DNA of 64,000 nt from MVYY01 sp012517575 (GCA_031629035.1 JAVLUG010000003.1:124001-188000); one strand, 5' to 3'. Shown: positions 47,328-56,607, counted from the stretch's first letter. The notes: a model not told the origin generated them from the sequence alone. Translations and numbers: made by a program.

Positions 47328-48587
47328 ATGAATGCAACCATTCATTCTTCCGACTGGAAAGAGGCTGTAGTAAATGCTTCAAGAACACTTCAGCTGATCA
47401 ACGATAAAACCATTTCTGGAATTTTACTTGCTTTGGCTGATGAAATTGCCATCTCTTCGCCCAATATTCTGAAGGCAAATGCAGAAGATCTGGCTGCTAT
47501 GGACAAGTCAAATCCAATGTACGATCGCCTTTTGCTTAATGAACAGCGGCTTGATAACATCGCAGCAGATATTCGAAATGTTGCTGGTCTTGCTTCTCCA
47601 TTGGGAAAAACATTACTGGAAACTGTTCGCCCTAATGGTATGAAAATTTCAAAAGTTACGGTTCCGTTTGGAGTCATTGGCATTGTTTACGAAGCCCGTC
47701 CCAATGTGACATTTGATGTATTTTCACTATGTCTGAAATCGGGAAATGTCTGCGTACTGAAAGGTGGCAGCGATGCCTATCGTTCAAATGAGGCTATTGT
47801 TGGAGTAATTCGTGATGTTTTAAAACGTTTCGAACTGAGTCCTGATATTATTACCTTATTGCCGGCCGGCCACGAAGCTACAGCTGACTTGCTGAACGCT
47901 GTCGGTTATGTGGATTTGATTATTCCACGTGGCGGTAAAGGGCTTATCGACTTTGTGCGGACACATTCTAAAATTCCAGTCATAGAAACAGGAGCCGGCA
48001 TTTGTCATACCTATTTTGATGAATTTGGCGATACGAAAAAGGGAAGCAAAATTATTTTCAATGCCAAAACCAGACGTGTAAGCGTGTGCAATGCACTCGA
48101 TTGTCTGATTATTCACGAAAAGCGATTGAACGACCTCCCTACTCTTTGTGAAAAGCTGGCCGAGAAAAATGTTATTATTTATGCAGATGCCAAAGCCTAT
48201 ACTTTTCTTGTAGGCAAATATCCCGTGCATCTTCTTCAAAAAGCCACTGCAGAAAGCTTCGGCACCGAATTTCTTGATTACAAAATGGCCGTAAAATCTG
48301 TTGAATCGATTCAGGAAGCCATTGAACATATCAACCGTTACGGTTCAAAACACAGTGAATGTATTGTCAGCGAAAATGAAGGAAATATTGCCTTATTCGA
48401 TGCAATGATCGATGCAGCCTGCGTTTACACCAATGTTTCTACGGCTTTCACCGATGGCGCTCAGTTTGGATTGGGAGCAGAAATTGGCATCAGCACGCAA
48501 AAAATGCACGCCCGAGGGCCGATGGCATTAAACGAACTTTGTACCTATAAATGGATAATCAAAGGTGATGGCCAAGTAAGAGAGTAA
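47328..48587 (+). CDS. proA: Gamma-glutamyl phosphate reductase ProA
   Basis: This 419-residue aldehyde-dehydrogenase-fold enzyme reduces glutamyl-5-phosphate to the semialdehyde with NADPH, the second step of proline synthesis. Motifs are PFGVIGIVYEARPNVTFDV (about 115-133), LKGGSDAYRSNEAI, IPRGGKGLIDFV, and ETGAGICHTYFDE with the catalytic Cys near residue 228. The end (ALNELCTYKWII) is typical. The partner proB is not next to it in this window, so the proline genes are not in one visible operon. Confidence 0.96.
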   Translation: MNATIHSSDWKEAVVNASRTLQLINDKTISGILLALADEIAISSPNILKANAEDLAAMDKSNPMYDRLLLNEQRLDNIAADIRNVAGLASPLGKTLLETVRPNGMKISKVTVPFGVIGIVYEARPNVTFDVFSLCLKSGNVCVLKGGSDAYRSNEAIVGVIRDVLKRFELSPDIITLLPAGHEATADLLNAVGYVDLIIPRGGKGLIDFVRTHSKIPVIETGAGICHTYFDEFGDTKKGSKIIFNAKTRRVSVCNALDCLIIHEKRLNDLPTLCEKLAEKNVIIYADAKAYTFLVGKYPVHLLQKATAESFGTEFLDYKMAVKSVESIQEAIEHINRYGSKHSECIVSENEGNIALFDAMIDAACVYTNVSTAFTDGAQFGLGAEIGISTQKMHARGPMALNELCTYKWIIKGDGQVRE

Positions 48588-48666
48588 AAGAGAAAAAAGC
48601 GACAATTGAATTATCCCATTGAAGAACGTAACAGTTTTTCAAAAACATCAGACACTCAATAAAAAA

Positions 48667-48690
48667 GGGCTCTAACGCGAGCCCTCTTTA
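48667..48690. terminator. Bidirectional terminator between proA and prfB
   Basis: GGGCTC (48667-48672) and GAGCCC (48679-48684) pair around a 6-nt loop. The minus strand continues with TTTTTT and the plus strand with TCTTTAAAAAT. It is 14 bp beyond the prfB stop and 80 bp after proA. Confidence 0.8.
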
Positions 48691-48703
48691 AAAATATGTT
48701 CTA

Positions 48704-49811
48704 TTAGTCGGGAAATTCCATCAGGTAAGCTTTGATAAATTCATCAATATCGCCATCCATCACTGCCTGCACATTAGAAGTCTGATAATTGGTTCGATGA
48801 TCTTTCACCCTTCTGTCGTCGAAAACATAACTGCGAATCTGCGAACCCCATTCAATTTTCTTTTTGGTCGATTCAACCTTTTCCTGTTCAGCGCGGCGTT
48901 TCTGAAGTTCAAGTTCGTAAAGTTGCGACTTGAGTAAACGCAGTGCGTTGTCCTTGTTATCAAATTGGGAGCGGCTTTCGGTGTTTTCAATGACAATTTC
49001 GCTCTGTTCACCTGTAACGGGATGTTTAAACGTGTAATGCAACCTTACGCCGGTTTCTACCTTGTTTACATTTTGTCCGCCTGCTCCCGACGAGCGAAAC
49101 GTATCCCACGAAAGATTGGCAGGATTAATCTCGATCTCGATGGAGTCATCAATCAGAGGAACAACAAAAACCGAAGTAAAGGAAGTCATTCTCTTACCCT
49201 GAGCATTGAATGGAGAAACCCGCACCAAACGGTGAACGCCATTTTCGCTTTTCAGATAACCATAGGCTCTTTCACCTTCTATCTGGATAGTTACGGATTT
49301 GATGCCTGCTTCGTCGCCAGGCTGAAAGTTGGTAATTTCCCATTTATACCCTTTTCTTTCTGCCCATCGCTGATACATTCGCAGCAACATCTCCGCCCAA
49401 TCCTGAGCTTCGGTACCGCCGGCTCCGGCTACAATTTTTAACACAGCGCCTAACTGATCTTCCTCGTGAGAAAGCATATTGTTCATTTCGAGTTGCTCAA
49501 TCAGTTCTAATGCTCGCCGATACGTTTCGTCCAATTCCTGCTCTTCAATCACACCCTCGCGGAAAAAATCGTAAGCCAACTCCAGTTCATCTGCTGCAGT
49601 CTTCACTTCCTGGTATCCGGTTACCCAGTTTTTCAATTCTTTTAATTTCCGCATTTGGGCTTCAGCCTTTTTCGGGTCGTCCCAAAAATTGGGTTCCTGT
49701 GTACGCAGGTCCTCTTCTTCTATTTGAATTTGCTTACTGTCGACGTCAAAGATACCTCCTCAACGCTTCAGTGCGTTCTGTAACGTCTTTAAGTTGTTCA
49801 ATGGTTATCAT
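48704..49811 (-). CDS. prfB: Peptide chain release factor RF2 with +1 programmed frameshift
   Basis: The true start is the ATG at 49811 (MITIEQLKDVTERTEALRRYL), which reads 21 codons to an in-frame TGA at 49748-49746. There the sequence is AGG AGG TAT CTT TGA C, the classic RF2 shift site with an internal Shine-Dalgarno-like AGGAGG. A +1 slip on CTT continues as DVDSKQIQIEEE and runs to the stop at 48704, giving about 368 residues. RF2 identity is confirmed by the tripeptide SPF (VRVSPFNAQGKR) and GGQ (SSGAGGQNVNKVETG). RF2 recognises UAA and UGA, so the slip senses its own level. A naive annotation would start at 49654 and lose the N-terminus. Confidence 0.95.
49745..49760 (-). promoter_or_regulatory. 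RF2 programmed +1 frameshift site
   Basis: On the minus strand: AGGAGG (49760-49755), TAT (49754-49752), CTT (49751-49749), TGA (49748-49746), C (49745). The spacing and order match the known bacterial prfB element, in which the SD-like sequence stimulates slippage at CTT-T. Confidence 0.95.
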
Positions 49812-49903
49812 TATATTGTTTTTCTATTAAAATGAATGAAATTTTCAGATTCAGATAATGAAAAATAAAATAAACTGTTAAAACAGAGTCCTTTTTACAA
49901 AAA

Positions 49904-50974
49904 TTATTTTTTAAAATCAAGTAACTTTTCGATTTTGCCTTTAAACGCAGTATTTTCCATAATACCGGTAAACTGTTCGGCTCCGGGCCCAAAAGCATAA
50001 ATCGGTACTGGAACGCCGGAATGGTTTTTGGTAGAAAAATAGGCATCCATGTCGTCTGAACCGAATTTTCCATTTAAAATGGTCATCCCGCCCGTTTCAT
50101 GGTCAGCGGTAATAATGACCAGCGTATTGCCATCTCTCTGCGCAAAATCCAAAACCTTTCCAATGGTTTCATCGAAGTCCAACATTTCCTTTACAATCTG
50201 TTTCTTGTCATTGTCATGCGCAGCCCAATCGATTTGTGAGCCTTCCACCATCAAGAAAAATCCTTTTTTATTGTTATCCAAAATATCAATAGCAGCCATT
50301 ACCGACTTTGGAAGCATATCGCCACGTTTGGGCATGGCAGGACAATGGTCTTCATAAAACAATCCGGCCAATTTTCCCGATTTAACATTTAAAGCTTCGT
50401 CGAGTGAATAAGCCACTTGATAATTTTTATTTTTCAGTTTTTCTACCAGATTTACTTGGTCTTTTCGATTATTGAAATACTTCAATCCGCCGCCAATGAA
50501 AACATCAATATCTGTTTTAAGAAAATCGGTTGCAATTTCTTCGTACATATCACGATTAACTTGATGTGCGATAAAACTGGCAGGTGTTGCATGGGTTACT
50601 GCACAAGTGACAACTATTCCGGTAGACAACTGATTGCGTTCCGAAAGTTCGAGAATAGATTCTATTTTTACAGAATCGGGCGTCATGCCAATCATGCCAT
50701 TCTTTGTTTTCACACCACAGGCTATGGCTGTTCCTCCAGCGCCGGAATCGGTGGTATAATGATCGGAAGAATAAGTTTTTGAAAACCCGGTGTAAGTGCA
50801 TCGTTCGAGCTGAAGGTGATTATTGTTGGCTGTCATCGCCGAATACATTTGTGGTAAACCCATACCATCGCCAATCATCACAATTACATTTTTCGGTTTC
50901 TTTTCGGCAGAAACAGATACTGACATTAAAATTAATGCAGCTATTAAACCCAAATAAAAATTCGATTTCTTCAT
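49904..50974 (-). CDS. Alkaline phosphatase (PhoA family)
   Basis: This 356-residue exported protein (signal MKKSNFYLGLIAALILMSVSVSA) has the PhoA motifs: VIVMIGDGMG (metal Asp36), nucleophile Ser77 in TTDSGAGGTAIACG, VTHATPASFIAH, EGSQIDWAAHDND and ITADHETGG. It hydrolyses phosphate esters in the periplasm. It is shorter than E. coli PhoA (about 450-470). It starts 26 bp after the merR-like gene stop and could share that transcript, but it lacks an obvious functional tie to its neighbours. Confidence 0.93.
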   Translation of the reverse strand: MKKSNFYLGLIAALILMSVSVSAEKKPKNVIVMIGDGMGLPQMYSAMTANNNHLQLERCTYTGFSKTYSSDHYTTDSGAGGTAIACGVKTKNGMIGMTPDSVKIESILELSERNQLSTGIVVTCAVTHATPASFIAHQVNRDMYEEIATDFLKTDIDVFIGGGLKYFNNRKDQVNLVEKLKNKNYQVAYSLDEALNVKSGKLAGLFYEDHCPAMPKRGDMLPKSVMAAIDILDNNKKGFFLMVEGSQIDWAAHDNDKKQIVKEMLDFDETIGKVLDFAQRDGNTLVIITADHETGGMTILNGKFGSDDMDAYFSTKNHSGVPVPIYAFGPGAEQFTGIMENTAFKGKIEKLLDFKK

Positions 50975-50999
50975 TTCAATTTCTATTTAAAAAAATTAA

Positions 51000-51320
51000 T
51001 TATTCATCCAAAGCACGACTAATCATCAGCAATTCGTTTCTCACATTTTGTAAACGTTCCACCAGCTCCTGCTGTTTAGAAACAGTTTCCTTTTTCTGCG
51101 AAAGTTTGCGTTTTGCACCTTCCAGCGTAAGTTTTTGCTCATTGACCAGCAAGTGAATCATCTTAATAATTTCAATATCTTCTTTGGTATAAGTGCGCGT
51201 TCCCTTATTGCTTCGCTTTGGTTTAAGCTGAGTAAACTCCTTCTCCCAAAAACGCAGATTGGAAGGAGTGATCTTCAGCATTTCTGCCACTTCCGATATT
51301 GAATAATATACCTTTTCCAT
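51000..51320 (-). CDS. MerR-family transcriptional regulator (small)
   Basis: This 106-residue protein has an N-terminal MerR winged helix (YYSISEVAEMLKITPSNLRFWEKEF, RTYTKEDIEIIKMIHLLV) and a C-terminal coiled coil (about 70-104). It lacks the long effector domain of larger MerR proteins and has no Cys cluster, so metal sensing is unlikely. It starts 8 bp after the stop of the lytic transglycosylase gene, a neighbour pairing I recall from other Bacteroidota. Its targets are unknown. Confidence 0.85.
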   Translation of the reverse strand: MEKVYYSISEVAEMLKITPSNLRFWEKEFTQLKPKRSNKGTRTYTKEDIEIIKMIHLLVNEQKLTLEGAKRKLSQKKETVSKQQELVERLQNVRNELLMISRALDE

Positions 51321-51328
51321 GTTGAATG

Positions 51329-52594
51329 TTATCGGATAATTTTCAGACGTTGACCAATTTTTATTTTACTGCCTTTGATGTTGTTCCATTTTCTCAAGTT
51401 GGTTACCGTAGTATGGTATTTGGCGGCAATGCCTCCCAATGTTTCGCCTTTTTTTACCTTATGGTAGGTAACATTTTTAGAACTTCCCAATTTAGCAGAA
51501 GAAGTTGATCTGAAAGATTCAATTTCGTTTCTACGGTTGTTGATCAATTCTTCGGCTTTATAACAAGCTATTTCATTGAGTTTTTGCATAAAAATGCTGG
51601 AATAATTAACCGGCAAAGTTAGGGCATAAGGTTTCAAGTCTCCGGGAATAATATCTCTTTTATATTGTGGATTCAACCAGCGCAACTCCTCGATGGGGAT
51701 ATTGAGCACGGCCGAAATTTGTTCCAAATGAATTCTTTGTTTAATCATAAAAGTATCGGTCAGAGCGGGAATTTTCACTATTGCAGGGCAAAGATTGTGA
51801 TCCTGAAAATAATGAAAAGTGTAGGTAGCAGCTATGTAAATGGGAACATAACCTCGCGTTTCCAAAGGCAAATAAGGATAAATTGCCCAATAGTCGGTTC
51901 TTCCGCCGGCTCTTCGGATGGCTTTGTTAACATTACCGGGGCCACAATTGTAAGCTGCAATGACCAGATTCCAATCTCCGTAAATGGCATATAAATCTTT
52001 CAGAAACTGCGCTGCAGCATTGGAAGCCTTTCGAGGATCCAGTCGTTCGTCGACCAAAGTGTTGATTTCCAGGCCATACATTCGTCCGGTCGGAATCATG
52101 AATTGCCATAAGCCCGCAGCACCCGCCCTTGAAATGGCTGTAGGATGCAAAGCGGATTCGATAATTGGCAAAAATTTCAACTCAAGCGGCAACTTGTTAG
52201 CATCCAAAGCCTGTTCAAAAATAGGGAAATAATAATTGCTAATGCCCAACATATATTCCATTTGGGTACGTTTCCTAACGGTATAGAGTTCTATGAAGGA
52301 ACGAACAGTGCTGTTGTAGGGGAGTTCAATTAAACAGGGTATTTGTGATAAACGGTGCTTGTATATCGAATCGGAAACCGGCAAGGGAGGTTCACCCGAG
52401 TTGCATTCGGTAGTATCCATTTGCTGTAATGCCCAAAGATGAAGTAAGTGATCCAAAGTTGAACCATAATCGTCGGGCAATCCAATCATGCTGTCAATTT
52501 TAGAAAAACTGCTATCATTTGAGTTTTGAGAAGAAATACCTTGAAAACCCATTAAAATAGAAATAACAAGTAAAAGAGAAATTCTAAAATTCAT
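51329..52594 (-). CDS. Membrane-bound lytic murein transglycosylase D-like protein with LysM
   Basis: This 421-residue exported protein has a signal peptide (LLLVISILMGFQGISSQ), a lytic transglycosylase domain (about 125-260; catalytic Glu in LPIIESALHPTAISRAGAAG, then GLWQFMIPTGRMYGL, and AAYNCGPGNVNKAI), and one C-terminal LysM module (about 375-420, YHKVKKGETLGGIAAKYHTT). It cuts glycan strands in the periplasm to allow wall remodelling. It is in the parA-parB-DUF5683 run, 32 bp after the DUF5683 gene. Confidence 0.93.
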   Translation of the reverse strand: MNFRISLLLVISILMGFQGISSQNSNDSSFSKIDSMIGLPDDYGSTLDHLLHLWALQQMDTTECNSGEPPLPVSDSIYKHRLSQIPCLIELPYNSTVRSFIELYTVRKRTQMEYMLGISNYYFPIFEQALDANKLPLELKFLPIIESALHPTAISRAGAAGLWQFMIPTGRMYGLEINTLVDERLDPRKASNAAAQFLKDLYAIYGDWNLVIAAYNCGPGNVNKAIRRAGGRTDYWAIYPYLPLETRGYVPIYIAATYTFHYFQDHNLCPAIVKIPALTDTFMIKQRIHLEQISAVLNIPIEELRWLNPQYKRDIIPGDLKPYALTLPVNYSSIFMQKLNEIACYKAEELINNRRNEIESFRSTSSAKLGSSKNVTYHKVKKGETLGGIAAKYHTTVTNLRKWNNIKGSKIKIGQRLKIIR

Positions 52595-52626
52595 TCCTAA
52601 TCCTTTTTGTAAGGGTTTAAAATTAA

Positions 52627-53304
52627 TTATTTAAGTTTAAAACTGCATTGCATGCCGAAACTTCCAGAAGTATCGACGCTATTTTTTAAATATATTGGTT
52701 TAATTTGAAGCGATAAATCGGGACTAATGTCGAAGCCGTACAACTGAGCATCTACAAAAGCATCTACCAGTGTAAGCGCATAAAAAGCCACCGAAACAAT
52801 TACGCTCAAATCCCTTTGCCTACGAAACTGATCTTGCCCGGTTTTTAAGATAGTAGAATATCTGCTGGTTCCGCCTATTGACTCAAGGGTATATCCTTCG
52901 GGCAAAATATCCAAAAAACTGTTTGTTGTCGGGTCTGTATCTATAATATCCAAGTATGCAGTATGATAAGAATTATACCGGCTTGCATTCCATGAATAGG
53001 CATAATAACATCCCAACAGTCCGCCATACACAATGGGTAATTTCCAGTATTTTCTGTTCAGTATTTGACCCCAACCGGGGACAACTGCTCCCATCCACAC
53101 AATTTTCGAAGGATTGGGTTTGTAAACTGCCTTTTGGGTTGTGTCAATTGATGTTTGCTTTTCTTCTTGCACAAGTATGGCAGGCAACCGACCAATACTA
53201 TCTTGAATATTCTCTCTTTTTTCGTTAACAATCTGAGCATTGAGTACAATTCCAAAAAAGGAGATAAACCATATTTCTGCCGCTATCAGAAAAAATCTTT
53301 TCAC
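52627..53304 (-). CDS. DUF5683-family protein
   Basis: This 225-residue protein has a signal or N-terminal membrane segment (FFLIAAEIWFISFFGIVLNAQ) and a DUF5683-like core: PSKIVWMGAVVPGWGQILNRKYWKLPIVYGGLLGCYYAY (about 67-105), which forms a hydrophobic hairpin, and RRQRDLSVIVSVAFYALTLVDAFVDAQL (about 170-197). The function is unknown. Its fixed place between parB and mltD suggests a cell-envelope role linked to chromosome segregation or growth, but that is inference only. Confidence 0.85.
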   Translation of the reverse strand: MKRFFLIAAEIWFISFFGIVLNAQIVNEKRENIQDSIGRLPAILVQEEKQTSIDTTQKAVYKPNPSKIVWMGAVVPGWGQILNRKYWKLPIVYGGLLGCYYAYSWNASRYNSYHTAYLDIIDTDPTTNSFLDILPEGYTLESIGGTSRYSTILKTGQDQFRRQRDLSVIVSVAFYALTLVDAFVDAQLYGFDISPDLSLQIKPIYLKNSVDTSGSFGMQCSFKLK

Positions 53305-53316
53305 TTAAAAATTGGT

Positions 53317-54198
53317 TTAAATTTTATCCAGCAACCCCATTATACGAGATAATTCTTCATCGTTGGAAAAAGGTATGGAAATTTTTCCCTTGCCTTGTTC
53401 GTTGCAGCTAAACTGTACTTTGGTACCGAAAGTTTTACTCAGTTGATTCCTTAATTCTTCGTATTCTTTTAATTTTCTAACCGGATTGGGTTTGGAAACG
53501 TGGGCATGTTTTTCTTCAAAACCGCCTGTTTCGACATAAAGCCTTACCATTTCCTCAACTTTTCTGACAGAATAATAATTTTCCAGAATCGCTTCATAGA
53601 GTTGAAGTTGTACCGCAGGATCTTCCAGTCCCAAAATGGCACGGGCATGTCCCATGTCAATTTTTTTATCCTTGATGCCCACCTGAATTTCGGCAGGCAA
53701 ACGAAGCAAACGTAAATAATTGGCTATGGTTGCTCTTTTCTTGCCAACTCGTTCACTCAGTTGTTCCTGTGTAAGATGATATTCTTCCAATAGCCGATAA
53801 AAAGCCAAAGCTACTTCGATGGCATTCAAATCTTCGCGCTGAATATTTTCTATCAGTGCCATTTCCACCACCTGCTCATCAGCTGCCGTTTTCACATACG
53901 CCGGTATAGATTTGAGGCCAACCATTTTCGAGGCACGATAGCGCCGTTCACCGGCAATTATCAGATATGTTCCATCATCGTTTTTCCGAAGCGTAATGGG
54001 TGAAATTACTCCCAGTTCACGTATGGAAGAAGCCAGTTCGGCCAAAGATTCCTCATCAAAATGAGAACGTGGCTGATTGGGATTTGGAAAAATCAAATCC
54101 ACATCCACTTCGCTTATGGAGGAAGAACCGCTGGTATAAATGTCGTCGGTGTCAATTAAAGCTCCAAGCCCTCTTCCCAATGCTGATTTTTTTACCAT
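53317..54198 (-). CDS. parB: Chromosome partitioning protein ParB
   Basis: This 293-residue ParB/Spo0J protein has the N-terminal stretch SALGRGLGALI (5-15), the CTPase domain with NPNQPRSHFDEESLAELASS and the GERRYRA motif, a helix-turn-helix region (YHLTQEQLSERVGKKRATIANYLRLLRLP), and a C-terminal dimer domain. It loads at parS and with ParA segregates origins. I found no complete parS (TGTTTCACGTGAAACA) in the window. It starts 47 bp after parA. Confidence 0.96.
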   Translation of the reverse strand: MVKKSALGRGLGALIDTDDIYTSGSSSISEVDVDLIFPNPNQPRSHFDEESLAELASSIRELGVISPITLRKNDDGTYLIIAGERRYRASKMVGLKSIPAYVKTAADEQVVEMALIENIQREDLNAIEVALAFYRLLEEYHLTQEQLSERVGKKRATIANYLRLLRLPAEIQVGIKDKKIDMGHARAILGLEDPAVQLQLYEAILENYYSVRKVEEMVRLYVETGGFEEKHAHVSKPNPVRKLKEYEELRNQLSKTFGTKVQFSCNEQGKGKISIPFSNDEELSRIMGLLDKI

Positions 54199-54245
54199 AA
54201 CTGCAAACGCGATTTTATTCTTTTTATTTTTTATTGCAAGCTACA

Positions 54246-55013
54246 TTAACTTTTTTGCCGAGCAATCAATTCCTGTGCCAAATCAAGATAATTGGAAGAA
54301 CCTTTCGATTCCGGATCATACAGCATAACAGGTTTCCCGTAACTTGGCGCTTCGCTGAGCCGAACATTTCGGAATATTACATTTTCAAAAACCAAGTTCT
54401 GAAAATGTTTTTTTACTTCTGCATAAACCTGATTTGCCAAACGAAGACGATTGTCGTACATGGTAAGTAAAAAACCTTCGATATCAAGTGAAGGATTCAA
54501 CTTGCTTTTAATAATTTTAATGGTATTTAAAAGCTTGCTGATACCTTCCAGCGCAAAATATTCGCATTGAACAGGAATAATCACCGAATCGGAAGCTGTG
54601 AGGGCATTAACAGTTATCAAGCCTAATGAAGGCGAGCAATCAATTAAAATATAGTCAAAATCGGGTTTCAACGGACGCAACAAATGCTGCATTACTTTTT
54701 CCCGCTCTTCCATATTCAACATTTCTATTTCTGCTCCCACCAAATCGATATGAGAAGGAAGCACCGACAAATTTTCTATTTCCGTGTCATGAATAGCTTG
54801 CTGCGGCGGCACACCATCAATCAGACATTCGTAAATGGTATATTTCAGAGATTGAACCTCAATTCCCAACCCTGAAGATGCATTGGCCTGTGGGTCAGCG
54901 TCTACCAGTAAAACTTTTTTTCCCAATGATGCAAGAGAAGCTGCTAAATTAATGGCGGTCGTAGTTTTTCCTACTCCTCCTTTCTGATTAGCCAGCGATA
55001 TGATTTTACCCAT
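54246..55013 (-). CDS. parA: Chromosome partitioning ATPase ParA (Soj)
   Basis: This 255-residue protein has the deviant Walker A KGGVGKTT (11-18), LVDADPQANASSGLG, DYILIDCSPSLGLITVNAL, and VPVQCEYFALEGISKLL. This set is typical of chromosomal Soj/ParA ATPases. ATP-bound ParA binds DNA and moves ParB-bound origins. It opens the minus-strand run parA-parB-DUF5683-mltD-merR. A TATCTTTG box on the minus strand (reverse of 55133-55140) is a possible -7 element. Confidence 0.96.
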   Translation of the reverse strand: MGKIISLANQKGGVGKTTTAINLAASLASLGKKVLLVDADPQANASSGLGIEVQSLKYTIYECLIDGVPPQQAIHDTEIENLSVLPSHIDLVGAEIEMLNMEEREKVMQHLLRPLKPDFDYILIDCSPSLGLITVNALTASDSVIIPVQCEYFALEGISKLLNTIKIIKSKLNPSLDIEGFLLTMYDNRLRLANQVYAEVKKHFQNLVFENVIFRNVRLSEAPSYGKPVMLYDPESKGSSNYLDLAQELIARQKS

Positions 55014-55132
55014 AAATCAATAAGGCAATTAATTCTTTTTTATGATTCAATTATGATTTGGACATTAAAAATTTTCCGTGCAAGCAAGGCTATCTCCTCT
55101 CAGCTGCTAAGAAATGATTTTTTTAAGCTGGA

Positions 55133-55140
55133 CAAAGATA
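55133..55140 (-). promoter_or_regulatory. Candidate -7 box for parA operon
   Basis: The minus strand reads TATCTTTG, an exact TAnnTTTG, 120 bp upstream of parA. No clear -33 at standard spacing. Confidence 0.35.
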
Positions 55141-55295
55141 ATAAAAATAAATTTATACTTTTATAAACACTCAGCGTTGTGAAACAGAAATAAGATTTTT
55201 TATCAAACGGTAACAGCAAATTTTTTTTTAAAAAAAACACCAGGTTTACTTCCAGATAAATTATTTTTTGAGACAAATTTTTCACAAAAAACTTT

Positions 55296-55327
55296 TTTGC
55301 AATTTGCAGCTGTTTTTCATACATTTG
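55296..55327 (+). promoter_or_regulatory. Promoter of DUF4831-like gene
   Basis: TTTG (55296-55299), 20 nt, TACATTTG (55320-55327): a full TTTG-N20-TAnnTTTG match. The start site would be near 55334, leaving a leader of about 170 nt. Confidence 0.6.
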
Positions 55328-55506
55328 TTGTGGCATATTCCTTGATATGAAAATAAAATCTTTTATAGCGATGATTTTCTATAAAAAATTTTGTATATAC
55401 TAATTACAATCAAATATTTAATAGAAAATTCGGAATTTTTTAGCAATTTAGCAATTTCTTCTAGGATTCAATTAAATTTTAAAGTAAAAAATTAATCATT
55501 AAGCAG

Positions 55507-56553
55507 ATGAAAAGAACAACTATTATTTTGATGGTGCTTTCAGCAATATTGCCGGTATTTGCACAAAGTTCATCCATTATGAACGAAAGTAATTCCGGAC
55601 TGGTATATGCTTTACCTCTTACAGAGCTTTCTATTGAAGTGGAACTGGAGAAAACTATTCAAAAGCCCGGTGTTTTTTATCGCTATTCGGAACGTTATCT
55701 GGCAGTTACCGATGTGATAACCGAAGAAAAGACTTTTTACACGCTCAAGAGTATTACTATTAAACCAAGACCTGTACCTGATGCAAGCAAAACATATTTC
55801 ATTGATCCACAGAAAAAATCACCTCTACGTTTTATTAGTGTCAATCCGAACGGTTTGCTGTGCGGTGTAAATGTTCCTCTTCCAAGCAAGCTGCCTGAAA
55901 ATTCTATTCCGCCTGCAAAAAAGAAATCTTCTGAAGAAACGGTTGACAGAAATGTTCTTCCTCTTGGTGAAGAATACATGCTGGTGGGGTCAGTAGCAAA
56001 ACTTGCCGAAGGAGCTGCCAAACAAATTTATCGCATACGGGAAAGTCGGTTGAGTCTCCTGACCGGAGATGTTGATCATTTCCCAGCCGATGGTGCTTCC
56101 TTTACCACCATTCTGAAAGAATTGGACAAAAAGGAAAAACAGCTCACCGAACTTTTTATTGGAAGTACAACGAAAGAGATACAAAAACAAACCCTTTCTC
56201 TGCAACCGCATGAAGCATTGAAAAATGAAGTTCTTTTCCGCCTTTCGACATTAAAAGGACTGGTGCCAGCAGACGATTTGGGAGGCGCGCCTTATTACAT
56301 TAGCGTTTTACCGGCCAATATTAATGCTCCGGCAGAAAACAAACAAAAATCTTCAGGAGAGTACCTCAATTACATTATCCCTGCCCCAACACAAGTTTCG
56401 ATCTCCGACGGTAAAAATACCTATTTTTCTCAACAATTCTTGATGCCACAATTTGGTGTTGTGATTCGTATGCCGGCAGAATGGTTGAAGGGTTCGGATA
56501 CGAAAGTATTTATTGACCCGGCAACAGGGCGACTTTTAAGTATTCAGGAATAA
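55507..56553 (+). CDS. Exported DUF4831-like protein
   Basis: This 348-residue protein has a signal peptide (MKRTTIILMVLSAILPVFAQ). The body matches the Bacteroidota DUF4831 pattern as I recall it: GLVYALPLTELSIEVELEKTIQKPGVFYRYSERYLA near the N-terminus, then AAKQIYRIRESRLSLLTGDVDHFPADG and KEIQKQTLSLQPHEALKNEVLFRLSTLKGLVPADDLGG. No catalytic motif or membrane span beyond the signal is visible, so its role is unknown; envelope location is inferred. It stands alone between parA (divergent) and glgP (convergent). Confidence 0.75.
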   Translation: MKRTTIILMVLSAILPVFAQSSSIMNESNSGLVYALPLTELSIEVELEKTIQKPGVFYRYSERYLAVTDVITEEKTFYTLKSITIKPRPVPDASKTYFIDPQKKSPLRFISVNPNGLLCGVNVPLPSKLPENSIPPAKKKSSEETVDRNVLPLGEEYMLVGSVAKLAEGAAKQIYRIRESRLSLLTGDVDHFPADGASFTTILKELDKKEKQLTELFIGSTTKEIQKQTLSLQPHEALKNEVLFRLSTLKGLVPADDLGGAPYYISVLPANINAPAENKQKSSGEYLNYIIPAPTQVSISDGKNTYFSQQFLMPQFGVVIRMPAEWLKGSDTKVFIDPATGRLLSIQE

Positions 56554-56582
56554 TAAACATTTTTTCAGTAGAAAATAAAAAT

Positions 56583-56607
56583 GCTGATTTCTTTGAAAAT
56601 AATCAGC
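56583..56607 (-). terminator. Small hairpin downstream of glgP
   Basis: GCTGATT (56583-56589) and AATCAGC (56601-56607) form a 7-bp stem. On the minus strand it is followed by ATTTTTATTTTC. It is the second of two tandem hairpins after glgP and may act as a back-up terminator or serve the convergent DUF4831-like gene. Confidence 0.5.

Larger units (their letters stand above)
55014..55506. other. Divergent AT-rich intergenic region, parA / DUF4831
   Basis: The 493-bp stretch is very AT-rich with long A and T runs. It holds a good plus-strand promoter (55296-55327) and a minus-strand -7 match (reverse of 55133-55140). Short open frames here are low-complexity Lys/Phe/Leu runs and not credible proteins. 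One near DnaA-box sequence (TTTTTCACA, near 55280) stands alone. Confidence 0.6.

Noticed and set aside
55100..55336. 78-codon minus-strand frame between parA and the DUF4831-like gene
   Set aside because: It is a low-complexity Lys/Phe/Leu/Ser run from AT-rich DNA, and it overlaps the best promoter match on the other strand.
55014..55506. Possible replication origin or parS site near parAB
   Set aside because: Only one near DnaA-box (TTTTTCACA) and one half-site GTGAAACA near 55178 are visible. No cluster of boxes and no full parS palindrome was found.
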